Assembly: GCA_019247255.1 (NCBI GenBank)
Contig: JAFAPJ010000088.1
Coordinates: forward strand, 1-10,270
Source of the DNA: Methylobacteriaceae bacterium
GTDB taxonomy: Bacteria; Pseudomonadota; Alphaproteobacteria; Rhizobiales; Beijerinckiaceae
DNA: 10,270 bases
Reading direction: 5' to 3'
Shown: positions 1 through 6,487 of the stretch, piece by piece
Position numbering within the stretch: position 1 is the stretch's first letter
Layout of the letters: the number at the start of each line of letters is the position of its first letter
Translations under genes and position numbers: made by a program
The notes under the pieces: model-generated
What the model was told of the DNA's origin: nothing
Database searches by the model: none
Seen by the model: the letters and a program-made list of their open reading frames with translations, nothing else

Positions 1-1
1 G

Positions 2-508
2 ACCGGAGCGCTGCGGCGCCGGGGCTTCATCGAAGCCATGGAGGAGGTGGGGTTGGATACGGGCGCGGTCGCCGTCGCGGGCGCCTACAGCCGCGACGCG
101 GGCGAAGCGGCAGCCGCCTCCCTCCTCGCCGCGCACCCGACGCTCACGGCCATCGCGGCCTCGAACGACCTCCTCGCCCTCGGCGCCTACCGCACCATCC
201 AGGCTTCGGGCCGACGGTGCCCGGAGCATCTTTCCGTCACAGGCCACAACGACATGCCGCTCGTCGACATGGTCGAGCCGCCGCTCACCACCGTCCGGAT
301 CGGGCATGTCGCCATGGGCGAAAGAGCCGCGCGCCTGCTGCTGCAGGAAGTCGGCGGCGTGCGCGCCGCTGCTCGCCTCGAACTGCTACCGGCCGAGCTC
401 GTGGTTCGGGGGTCGACGGCGCCCGTCGAAGCGCACGCCGTCGACCACGAGCCCCGTCGCGCATCTGCCGTCCCACGACCCAGGACCGCGACGACAGGAC
501 GGCGATGA
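2..508 (+). CDS. LacI-family transcriptional regulator, C-terminal part (5' end outside window)
   Basis: The reading frame is open from base 2 to a TGA at 506-508 and gives about 168 residues with no visible start, so the N-terminal HTH and half of the effector domain lie to the left. The visible part is the end of a periplasmic-binding-like effector domain. It shows the family signatures RGFIEAM near the start, ASNDLLALGAYR (effector pocket and hinge), then PEHLSVTGHND, and finally PPLTTVRIGHVAMGERAARLLL. In LacI/GalR proteins these surround the sugar or metabolite pocket and the C-terminal dimer surface. The usual GFDD is GHND here, a modest deviation. The last roughly 30 residues are a basic, proline-rich tail without family similarity. 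The ligand cannot be named. It acts in the cytoplasm as a DNA-binding regulator; its targets are not visible. Confidence 0.88.
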   Translation, partial: TGALRRRGFIEAMEEVGLDTGAVAVAGAYSRDAGEAAAASLLAAHPTLTAIAASNDLLALGAYRTIQASGRRCPEHLSVTGHNDMPLVDMVEPPLTTVRIGHVAMGERAARLLLQEVGGVRAAARLELLPAELVVRGSTAPVEAHAVDHEPRRASAVPRPRTATTGRR

Positions 509-656
509 CGAGCGCGGCCGCGCGGGTCGGCGGCTACATCGCTCGTGTGCAAGGGTCAGAGCACGCCAACGATTTGCGTGCGCCTCTCGCGTCGGGCGAG
601 GCCCTCGAGACCGCGCCTTTGGCCATCCGGTGCTGCGGCTCAAGGCTCTCGCCAGA

Positions 657-683
657 CCCGGCGCGGAAAGCGCCCGCGCCGGG
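657..683. terminator. Perfect 10-bp GC hairpin, possible terminator of the LacI-type gene
   Basis: CCCGGCGCGG at 657-666 is exactly complementary to CCGCGCCGGG at 674-683, leaving a 7-base loop AAAGCGC. It lies about 150 bases downstream of the LacI-type stop codon. No T-run follows on either strand, so it is not a classical intrinsic terminator. It could be a U-tract-less terminator, an mRNA-stabilising 3' end, or an unrelated structured element. The inverted repeat itself is certain; its role is inferred. Confidence 0.4.
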
Positions 684-735
684 GCATGGGCCCGCTGCGA
701 AGCATGTTCGCTGGCGGGACACCCGCATCTCTCGA

Positions 736-756
736 ACTTACGTATTTCCCCTAAGT
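736..756 (+). promoter_or_regulatory. Dyad motif, candidate regulator-binding site ahead of the small ORF (motif copy A)
   Basis: ACTTA (736-740) and TAAGT (752-756) form an inverted repeat around an 11-base centre. Within it, 739-755 reads TACG, six bases, then CCCTAAG. Very similar 17-mers occur at 3540-3556 (minus) and 10019-10035 (plus), both intergenic. It sits about 65 bases upstream of the ATG at 821, in a locally AT-rich segment. LuxR/FixJ-type regulators often bind imperfect dyads of about this size, so the regulator encoded at 1229-3493 is a candidate binder. That assignment is inference. Confidence 0.4.
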
Positions 757-820
757 GCATCGCCCAGTAGCGCTCCTCCGCAGACTTGCTTTCCTGGCGC
801 GGCGACGACCGGGGGCGAGC

Positions 821-1162
821 ATGAACAGCAGCTTAGACCATTCGCTCACTGCAATGCCGAAATCATGGACGAAGATGCGGGAGGGCCGTGCAGCGCATAG
901 CTCCTGCGCAGTCTTCGGTCCTGACGTCGTGAAAGAGATGAGCGACGCGTTCGACCTCGCCTGGACCGCGATGCTCGCTCGGAACCAGGCCTGCGCGATC
1001 GAAAGCTCTCAGGCAAAGACGCGGCAACACCTTGCCTTCGCTATCATCGAATTCGCTCGCCAGGGTCGGCGCGGCGCGAACGAGCTCAGCGCATGCGCGC
1101 TGCGACGGCTATGTCCTCCAGGACTGGACGGAAAGGCTGCCCACCAAACGTCCCCAAGTTGA
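821..1162 (+). CDS. Small protein of unknown function (about 113 aa)
   Basis: The ATG at 821 gives a 113-residue reading frame ending at 1162. The central part (about residues 31-98, FGPDVVKEMSDAFDLAW through LAFAIIEFARQG to ACALRRL) resembles, from memory, a family of short uncharacterised alphaproteobacterial proteins. These have an aromatic AFD.AW helix, an L..II..A..G helix and a final L...AL..L helix, which together suggest a small all-helical cytoplasmic protein. The first 30 residues and the last 16 look non-conserved, so the start may be internal (ATG at 875 is an alternative) and the end may be drifted. No strong ribosome-binding site precedes 821. A dyad lies about 65 bases upstream. 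The gene converges with the PAS regulator. Function unknown; it could be a decaying remnant. Confidence 0.5.
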   Translation: MNSSLDHSLTAMPKSWTKMREGRAAHSSCAVFGPDVVKEMSDAFDLAWTAMLARNQACAIESSQAKTRQHLAFAIIEFARQGRRGANELSACALRRLCPPGLDGKAAHQTSPS

Positions 1163-1221
1163 CGGGTTTGACGTCTCAGCGTTCCTCTTGGGGCGCCTCG
1201 CTCGTGACAAGCCTATTCTCC

Positions 1222-1238
1222 GAGCCGCTCAGCGGCTC
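1222..1238. terminator. Inverted repeat enclosing the PAS-regulator stop codon, possible bidirectional terminator
   Basis: GAGCCGC and GCGGCTC flank a 3-base centre; on the minus strand the centre is exactly TGA, the stop codon of the PAS-LuxR gene (1229-1231). Counting the outermost loop bases the arms extend to 8 bp. The hairpin lies in the 66-base convergent gap and end region between the small plus-strand ORF (ending 1162) and the minus-strand regulator, so it could end transcription from both sides. No T-run follows beyond TT on the plus strand, so terminator function is uncertain. Confidence 0.4.
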
Positions 1239-3493
1239 TTGCGGTTCGAGCTGGTTTGCGGCGCGATGCCGGCCGCCAACGCGATCCGGAGTGCCTCTGT
1301 GAGGCTGGTGGCGTTCAGGCGGTTCATGACCTGGGCGCGATGCAGCTCGACCGTGCGCGGGCTGATACCGAGCTGCTGAGCGATGGTCTTGTTTGTCCCG
1401 CCGCCGACAAGGCCTGAGAGCACCTCGCGTTCTCGCGGGGTCAACCGGGCCAATCGGGCGTGCGCATCCTCGTCGTTCGTGGTGGGCCGCGGCGCACCGT
1501 GACACTCGGATATCGAGTTCGCCAGGACAGACTGAAACGCCTCATCCTCGGTTATGCGCACGTAATCGACCGCGCCGGCTTTCATCGCGGCGACCGCGAA
1601 AGCGACGTCCCCGGCCGGGGCGTCGAGCGCGACGGTCGGTAGCGCAATGGAGCGCGCCTTCAGCTCGCGGGGGATCGAGAGACCGTCGGTCCTGGACTGG
1701 CGAAGGTCCACGAGCACGCAACCGGGCGAGAGCACCGGGGCGATGTCGAGGAAAGCCGACGCGCCTTCGAACGTTCGCGCGCGATACTCGAGGTTCCTGA
1801 CGAGGTTGGCGAGCCGTCGCGCTTCGGACGGCTTCGCGCTGATCACGTAGACCTGGCGCTCATCCCCCTGAGACAGATCGGCGGTGATGCCGCCGATCTG
1901 CCTCACCGCGCCATGCTCGTCGCGAATGGGGAAGCTCGTATCGTGCAGCCAACGGACCGCGCCGTCCTTCGGGCGGATGATGCGATATTCGAATTCCGTG
2001 GCCTCTCCCGACTTCACGACCGCGAGCGCGCGCTCGACCTGCGCTCGGTCGTCCGGATGAACGTCGTTCATCCACTCGTCGAACGCGGTCGGCTCCTCCG
2101 CGCACGGCACGCCCCAGATCCGCTCGAAGGAGGCGCTTCGATAGATGATCTGGCCCGCCTCTGGATCCGCGATCCAGAACAGGTTTCGGCTGTGTTGGGT
2201 GAAGCTGCGAAACTGCGCTTCGCTGGCCCGGATCGCGGCTTCGGCACGACGCTGGGCGGTCACGTCGATCACGGCGCCGATGAAGCCGACCGGTCGGCCG
2301 TTCTCGAAGGTCGTACGGCCCGAGGTAGCCACATGGTGGGTCGCCCCGTCGTTGCGCCGGATCACCCGGTACTCGATGTTGTAGCGACCGTCGCCCGCCG
2401 GATCGGCACAGGCCACGATCGCGTCCCGAACCCGGGCGAGATCATCGGGATGAATGCCCGCCTCGAAGACCTGGATGTCGACGGGAGCGTCCGACGCGAG
2501 CCCCCACATCGCACGGACCCGCTCGTCCCATTCCAGCCCGTTGGTCTCCGGGTTCCAAGAATATACACCTAGGCCCACCAGTTCGGTCGCGGCCCGCAGG
2601 CGAGCCTCGCTTTCCTTGAGCCTCTCCTGCACGGCGCGTCGCTCGCTGACGTCACGGGACACGCCGACCACCAGCTCGACCGAGCCATCGTCGGCGCGAA
2701 CGGGTCCCCACAGGAAAGCGAAATAGGCCCCGTACCCCGTCGGACTCAGGAAGTAGACCTCGTCTTCGACAACGACGCCCTCGTGCAGGACGCGGTCGAT
2801 GTGAGCGTTGAGCCTGTCCGCGAGCTCCCGCGGGTAGTCGAGATCCGCGAAAGTCTTGCCCAGCATCTCGTCGGAGCACAGGCCGAATAGACCCAGCATG
2901 GCCCGGTTCGCGTAGGCGAAGCGGCGCTCTGGATCGAAGGCGTAGACGTAGTCGGGGATCGACGAGAGCGTCGCCTGGAGAAAGCGAGACTGACTGGCGA
3001 GCTCCGCGCTTGCAGCCTCGACGCGTTCGGCCGCGCGCTTGAGGTCGTCGACGTCCTGCACGACAACGATCGCATCGATCGCGTCCTGACCCCGGCGGCG
3101 GAACGGAGCCGCGCTGACGCGCATCCAGCGCTCCGAGGCGTCGCGCCCGGCATACAAGAAGTCTATCCCCGGCATGACCGTCTCGCCACGCAACGCACGC
3201 GCGCCGGGGTAGCGATCGGGCGGGATCAGCTCGTTCGCTGCGTCGTAACCACGCCAGCGGCCCTGGATCGCCGCCTCGCGAGACGGCAGACGGGCGAGGC
3301 CGACGTAGTCCCGCATTTGCTGGTTGGAGTGAATGACATCGCCGTGGCGATCGTAGACGGCGACTCCGAGCGGCAGGCTCTCAAGCACCTTCGCGAGCAG
3401 CATCTGCTGCTCGCGAAGGGCCCGCTCGACGTGACGCTCGGCGGGAAGCTCGTCGCTGTTCGACCGGCTCGCCGATTGCGGAACGTCGGACAT
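1229..3493 (-). CDS. Multi-PAS sensor fused to a degenerate receiver and LuxR/FixJ-type DNA-binding domain
   Basis: The 754-residue protein starts at ATG 3493, chosen because GGAGG lies 9 bases upstream (3503-3507). The frame is open further upstream to 3742, but that part has no family character and would run into the divergent dehydrogenase gene. Four PAS-type domains lie at about 30-150, 170-285, 295-412 and 425-540. The last two have the PAS_3 look (HPDD, EYR.IR..DG, G...D.T/LS). A FixJ-like receiver follows at about 547-660. D596 (CVLVDLR) matches the phospho-acceptor, but the usual acidic pair is SA (552-553), the conserved Ser/Thr is Ala, and the Lys of the KP motif is missing. A LuxR-type HTH spans 681-745 (LTPREREVLSGL, then NKTIAQQLGISPRTVELHRAQVMNRL). 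There is no histidine kinase domain and no membrane segment. Inference: a cytoplasmic one-component regulator in which PAS signals act directly on the DNA-binding end. The ligand or cofactor is unknown. Confidence 0.9.
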   Translation of the reverse strand: MSDVPQSASRSNSDELPAERHVERALREQQMLLAKVLESLPLGVAVYDRHGDVIHSNQQMRDYVGLARLPSREAAIQGRWRGYDAANELIPPDRYPGARALRGETVMPGIDFLYAGRDASERWMRVSAAPFRRRGQDAIDAIVVVQDVDDLKRAAERVEAASAELASQSRFLQATLSSIPDYVYAFDPERRFAYANRAMLGLFGLCSDEMLGKTFADLDYPRELADRLNAHIDRVLHEGVVVEDEVYFLSPTGYGAYFAFLWGPVRADDGSVELVVGVSRDVSERRAVQERLKESEARLRAATELVGLGVYSWNPETNGLEWDERVRAMWGLASDAPVDIQVFEAGIHPDDLARVRDAIVACADPAGDGRYNIEYRVIRRNDGATHHVATSGRTTFENGRPVGFIGAVIDVTAQRRAEAAIRASEAQFRSFTQHSRNLFWIADPEAGQIIYRSASFERIWGVPCAEEPTAFDEWMNDVHPDDRAQVERALAVVKSGEATEFEYRIIRPKDGAVRWLHDTSFPIRDEHGAVRQIGGITADLSQGDERQVYVISAKPSEARRLANLVRNLEYRARTFEGASAFLDIAPVLSPGCVLVDLRQSRTDGLSIPRELKARSIALPTVALDAPAGDVAFAVAAMKAGAVDYVRITEDEAFQSVLANSISECHGAPRPTTNDEDAHARLARLTPREREVLSGLVGGGTNKTIAQQLGISPRTVELHRAQVMNRLNATSLTEALRIALAAGIAPQTSSNRKSR

Positions 3494-3502
3494 CGCTGCG
3501 GT

Positions 3503-3507
3503 CCTCC
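3503..3507 (-). promoter_or_regulatory. Ribosome-binding site deciding the PAS-regulator start
   Basis: GGAGG on the minus strand, 9 bases before the ATG at 3493. It favours this start over the in-frame start at 3742, which would add 83 residues without domain character. Confidence 0.6.
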
Positions 3508-3539
3508 GCCCCGCCAACTGTCCGGCACTCGGATGTTTC

Positions 3540-3556
3540 CCTAGGGATCGCCCGTA
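3540..3556 (-). promoter_or_regulatory. Candidate regulator-binding site in the divergent promoter region (motif copy B)
   Basis: On the minus strand these bases read TACG, six bases, CCCTAGG, which is the same pattern as the motif at 739-755. It overlaps a perfect 10-bp palindrome TCCCTAGGGA at 3538-3547. It lies 46 bases upstream of the regulator's ATG and 57 bases upstream of the dehydrogenase ATG at 3614, in the only intergenic stretch between these divergent genes. One site could therefore serve both autoregulation and control of the dehydrogenase operon. Binding by the encoded LuxR-type protein is inferred. Confidence 0.4.
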
Positions 3557-3613
3557 TGTCTCCCGATGACGGTGGTTGCGATAGCCGCACTCGGCACCTC
3601 CGAGGAGACTCGC

Positions 3614-4789
3614 ATGAGAGCTTTGGTCTGGCACGGCAAGGAAGATATCCGTTGCGATACGGTATCCGACCCAGCGCTCGAGCATCCACGCGACGCCATC
3701 ATCAAGGTGACGAGTTGCGCGATCTGCGGGTCTGACCTGCATCTATTTCACAATCTCGTCCCCGCGATGCTGCCCGGCGACATCATGGGCCACGAGTCCA
3801 TGGGAGAGGTCGTCGAGGTCGGCAGCGCGGCGAAAGGCAAGCTCAAGAAGGGCGACCGGGTGGTCATTCCGTTCACCATCCAGTGCGGCGAGTGCGACCA
3901 GTGCCGGCGCGGCAACTTCTCGGTTTGCGAGCGCACGAACCGCAAGAAGGAGCTCGGCGACAAGGTGTTCGGCCACACGACGGCCGGCCTGTTCGGCTAC
4001 ACCCATCTGACCGGCGGCTATCCGGGCGGACAGGCGGAATATCTGCGCGTGCCGTTCGCGGATACGACGCACGTCAAGGTTCCGGACGGCGTCGACGACG
4101 AGAAGCTCCTCTTTTTGTCCGACATCCTGCCGACGGGGTGGCAGGCTGCCGTTCAGGCCGACATTCAGCCGGGCGACACCGTCGCGATCTGGGGCTGCGG
4201 CCCGGTCGGCCAAATGGCGATCCGCTCGGCGATCCTGCTCGGCGCCGAGCAGGTGATCGCGATCGACCACCTGCCGGAGCGGCTGTCCATGGCGGAAGCC
4301 GCGGGCGCGATCACCATCGATTTCGAGCAGGACAGCGTGGTCGAGCGGCTCAACGAGCTGACCGGGGGCAAAGGGCCCCACAAGTGCATCGACGCGGTCG
4401 GCACCGAAAGCCACGTCAATTTCGGCCAGCCGGACACCGTGCTCGATCGCGCCAAGCAGATGCTCATGGCCGAGAACGACCGTCCGCACGTGCTGCGCGA
4501 GATGATCTACGTGTGCCGCCCGGCCGGCGTCATCTCGATCATCGGCGTCTATCTGGGCCTGGTCGACAAGATCCCGATGGGCCAGGCGATGAACAAGGGC
4601 CTGACCTTCCGCATGGCGCAGGCCCACGTCCCGCGCTGGACGGGCGACCTTCTCCGTCGGATCGAGGACGGGCAGATCGACCCCTCCTTCGTGATCACGC
4701 ACAAGGCCGATCTCTCCCAAGGCCCCGAGATGTACGCCAAGTTCCGCGACAAGGCGGACGGCTGCGTCAAGGTCATGCTCCAGCCCTGA
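3614..4789 (+). CDS. Zinc-dependent alcohol dehydrogenase, formaldehyde-dehydrogenase-like (first copy)
   Basis: 391 residues, a typical length for this branch of the medium-chain dehydrogenases. The start at 3614 (MRALVWHG) is preceded by GAGGAG at 3602-3607; an in-frame ATG at 3566 is less likely. The N-terminal GroES-like domain carries catalytic-zinc ligands Cys38 (CAICGSDLH), His60 and Glu61 (GHESMG). Asp170 (FLSD) takes the place seen in glutathione-independent formaldehyde dehydrogenases of the Pseudomonas putida type. Cys91, Cys94, Cys97 and Cys105 form the structural zinc site. The Rossmann domain has GCGPVG (194-199) and Asp218 (AIDHLPERL), which favours NAD. The expected reaction is NAD-linked oxidation of an alcohol or aldehyde in the cytoplasm; the substrate is not determinable here. 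It is the first gene of a three-gene run, with the next ATG 12 bases after its stop. A paralogue is encoded at 8072-9244. Confidence 0.93.
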   Translation: MRALVWHGKEDIRCDTVSDPALEHPRDAIIKVTSCAICGSDLHLFHNLVPAMLPGDIMGHESMGEVVEVGSAAKGKLKKGDRVVIPFTIQCGECDQCRRGNFSVCERTNRKKELGDKVFGHTTAGLFGYTHLTGGYPGGQAEYLRVPFADTTHVKVPDGVDDEKLLFLSDILPTGWQAAVQADIQPGDTVAIWGCGPVGQMAIRSAILLGAEQVIAIDHLPERLSMAEAAGAITIDFEQDSVVERLNELTGGKGPHKCIDAVGTESHVNFGQPDTVLDRAKQMLMAENDRPHVLREMIYVCRPAGVISIIGVYLGLVDKIPMGQAMNKGLTFRMAQAHVPRWTGDLLRRIEDGQIDPSFVITHKADLSQGPEMYAKFRDKADGCVKVMLQP

Positions 4790-4800
4790 CGGAGGTACCC

Positions 4801-5388
4801 ATGCCAGCCACGAACCTCACCCGAATCGCGCGCTCGAAGGGCGACCCTCGGATCGAACGCAAAGGCCCAAGCTCGCTGACCGATGCCGACCGGCTCGCCC
4901 GGGCGCTCGGTTGGCTGTCGATCGGGCTCGGAATGACGGAGCTCGTCGCGCCGGGCCGGATTGCCCGCACGCTCGGCCTTCACGGGAAGGAGGGCCTCAT
5001 CCGCGGCTACGGCGCGCGCGAGCTGGCGAGCGCCATCCCGACCTTGTCGGTGAACAAGCAGGTCGGCCTGGCGTCCAGGATCGCGGGCGACGCGCTGGAT
5101 CTCGCGACGCTCGCGCCGGCGCTTCATCACAGCAATCCCAAGCGGCACAACGCCGCCATCGCCACCGCGCTCGTCGCCGGGATCACGCTTCTCGACATCG
5201 CCGCTTACGCCGGGGTGAAGGCCGCGCATCGCCGCGAGCCGGGGAGCGATCGCGACTATTCCGATCGCAGCGGGTTGCCGCGCGGGCCGCAAGCCTCCCG
5301 CGGGCTCGCCCGCAAGGACTTCCAGATCCCGCCCGATTACCGGGCGGAGGGCACCGTCGCGGCGGAGCTCCCTGCTCGCGCCTCTTGA
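4801..5388 (+). CDS. Small membrane-associated protein of unknown function
   Basis: 195 residues from ATG 4801, preceded by GGAGG at 4791-4795, which also sits just after the dehydrogenase stop, so the two are probably co-transcribed. Hydrophobic stretches lie at about residues 34-50 (ALGWLSIGLGMTELVAPG), 72-84 and 116-138 (AAIATALVAGITLLDIAAY). Between them is a conserved-looking part, LIRGYGARELASAIPTL and SRIAGDALDLATLAP. The last roughly 55 residues are polar, charged and probably disordered, ending in PARAS. From memory, proteins of this look are often found beside SRPBCC proteins and formaldehyde-dehydrogenase-like genes and are sometimes loosely named cyclase/dehydrase; no enzymatic motif is visible here. 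The role is unknown, and inner-membrane location is inferred from hydrophobicity. Confidence 0.82.
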   Translation: MPATNLTRIARSKGDPRIERKGPSSLTDADRLARALGWLSIGLGMTELVAPGRIARTLGLHGKEGLIRGYGARELASAIPTLSVNKQVGLASRIAGDALDLATLAPALHHSNPKRHNAAIATALVAGITLLDIAAYAGVKAAHRREPGSDRDYSDRSGLPRGPQASRGLARKDFQIPPDYRAEGTVAAELPARAS

Positions 5389-5402
5389 TCCGGACGGCGC
5401 TC

Positions 5403-6470
5403 ATGACCTTCGAGCAGGTGGTGGGCGCGGCGCTGGAGGTGCTATTCCTCGCGGACATCTTCTTGACCGTGCTCTACGCGCGGGCCGGGACAGGATTGCT
5501 CGCGCCGCGCTGGAACCGGGCGATGTGGGCTTCGCTTCGCGGGGCCGCCAGACTCTCTGGCGGCCGCCGCGGAGCGGTCCTGTCGCTCGGCGGTCCGCTC
5601 ATCGTGATCTCGCTGATCGGCTTCTGGTCGCTGGGGCTGACGGTCGGGGCGGCGCTCGTCATTCACCCTGAGCTCGGCACCGCCATACGGCCCTCGAGCG
5701 GCGAAGCCTCGACCGATTTCGTGACCGCGCTCCTCGTCGCCGGAAACAGCCTGTCGATCGTCGGCGGCGGGGATTACTCCCCGCATACGACCGGCACCCG
5801 GCTGCTCTACCTGCTCCATTCGCTGATCGGGAGCTCGGTGCTGTCGCTCGTGCTGAGCTACCTTGTCCAGGTTTACTCAGCGCTTCGCGAACGCAACGCG
5901 CTCGCCTTGACGGTCCATTTGATGACCGGCAGCACCGGCGAGGCAGCCCAGATGCTCGCCCGTCTCGCGCCGGACGGTGATTGCAGCAACGCGAGCAGCG
6001 AGCTCGGCAACCTCGCGCGATCCCTCGCGGCCACGAAGGAGGCGCACCACTTCTACCCGTTGCTGTTCTACTTCCGCTTCGAGGAGCCGCTCTACGCGGT
6101 GTCGCGGTTCAGCTTCGTCCTTCTCGACCTCGTGACGCTGATCGAAACCGCGCTCGACCAGACGCACTGTGCTTCGCTCGTGCGCTCCGGGCCGGTGACG
6201 TCCCTGCGTGACGGCACACTGCTCCTGTTGGATATGCTCAGCCAAAGCTTCCCGGTTGCATCGTCGCCGAACGATACGTCCGAAACCTCGCATCTGCGGC
6301 GGAGCTATGCGGCCGCGACCGACACGCTGGCGCGAGCCGGCGTTCCGACACAGGGCGACGGGATCGAATCCTATGTCGCCGATCGCAGGACCTGGGAACC
6401 TCGGGTCGAACGGGTTGCACCGGCGCTCGGCTACACGATGGACGAGATCGATCGCCGAAGCTCGAGGTAA
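5403..6470 (+). CDS. Potassium-channel-like membrane protein with non-canonical pore motif
   Basis: 355 residues from ATG 5403, 14 bases after the previous stop. No clear ribosome-binding site is visible; a TTG at 5385 overlapping that stop is an alternative start. A membrane segment lies near residues 6-26, and a second at 60-88. A re-entrant-loop-like stretch (106-126) contains SIVGGGDY and is followed by a third segment at 132-156 ([21 protein letters not shown]). This TM-pore-TM layout is that of two-TM potassium channels, but the canonical TVGYGD filter reads IVGGGD (119-124), with Thr replaced by Ile and Tyr by Gly. The remaining 200 residues are cytoplasmic-like, helical and unrecognised. 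It is the last gene of the run and may or may not conduct ions. The channel assignment comes from layout and motif only. Confidence 0.75.
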   Translation: MTFEQVVGAALEVLFLADIFLTVLYARAGTGLLAPRWNRAMWASLRGAARLSGGRRGAVLSLGGPLIVISLIGFWSLGLTVGAALVIHPELGTAIRPSSGEASTDFVTALLVAGNSLSIVGGGDYSPHTTGTRLLYLLHSLIGSSVLSLVLSYLVQVYSALRERNALALTVHLMTGSTGEAAQMLARLAPDGDCSNASSELGNLARSLAATKEAHHFYPLLFYFRFEEPLYAVSRFSFVLLDLVTLIETALDQTHCASLVRSGPVTSLRDGTLLLLDMLSQSFPVASSPNDTSETSHLRRSYAAATDTLARAGVPTQGDGIESYVADRRTWEPRVERVAPALGYTMDEIDRRSSR

Positions 6471-6487
6471 GCGAGGACCTGGCGCGC

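Larger units (their letters stand above)
509..820. other. Non-coding stretch between the LacI-type gene and the small ORF
   Basis: About 312 bases with no convincing gene. Several frames stay open here because of the high GC content, but their translations are arginine- and proline-rich and resemble no family. The stretch holds two recognisable structures, listed separately: a perfect GC hairpin at 657-683 and an AT-richer dyad at 736-756. The segment from about 735 to 760 is visibly lower in GC than its surroundings, as expected for a promoter or operator. No tRNA or other RNA gene was recognised. Confidence 0.55.

Noticed and set aside
3516..3540. A possible EcfG-type general-stress promoter for the PAS regulator on the minus strand: GGAAA, 16 bases, AGTT.
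   Set aside because: Both elements deviate from the usual GGAAC and CGTT, and the implied leader would be very short before the ribosome-binding site. Too weak to annotate.
3494..3742. An 83-residue N-terminal extension of the PAS regulator starting at 3742.
   Set aside because: It has no domain character, overlaps the start of the divergent dehydrogenase gene, and a good ribosome-binding site supports 3493 instead.
3743..4720. A 325-codon open frame on the minus strand opposite the first dehydrogenase.
   Set aside because: It is an antisense shadow of a conserved zinc dehydrogenase, produced by high GC at third positions, and its translation resembles no family.
5877..6487. Continuation of the aldo/keto reductase frame antisense to the channel-like gene, as if it were a fusion protein.
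   Set aside because: This tail is reached only because of the one-base frameshift at 6722-6726, and has no family similarity; the true C-terminus lies in the neighbouring frame ending at 6488.
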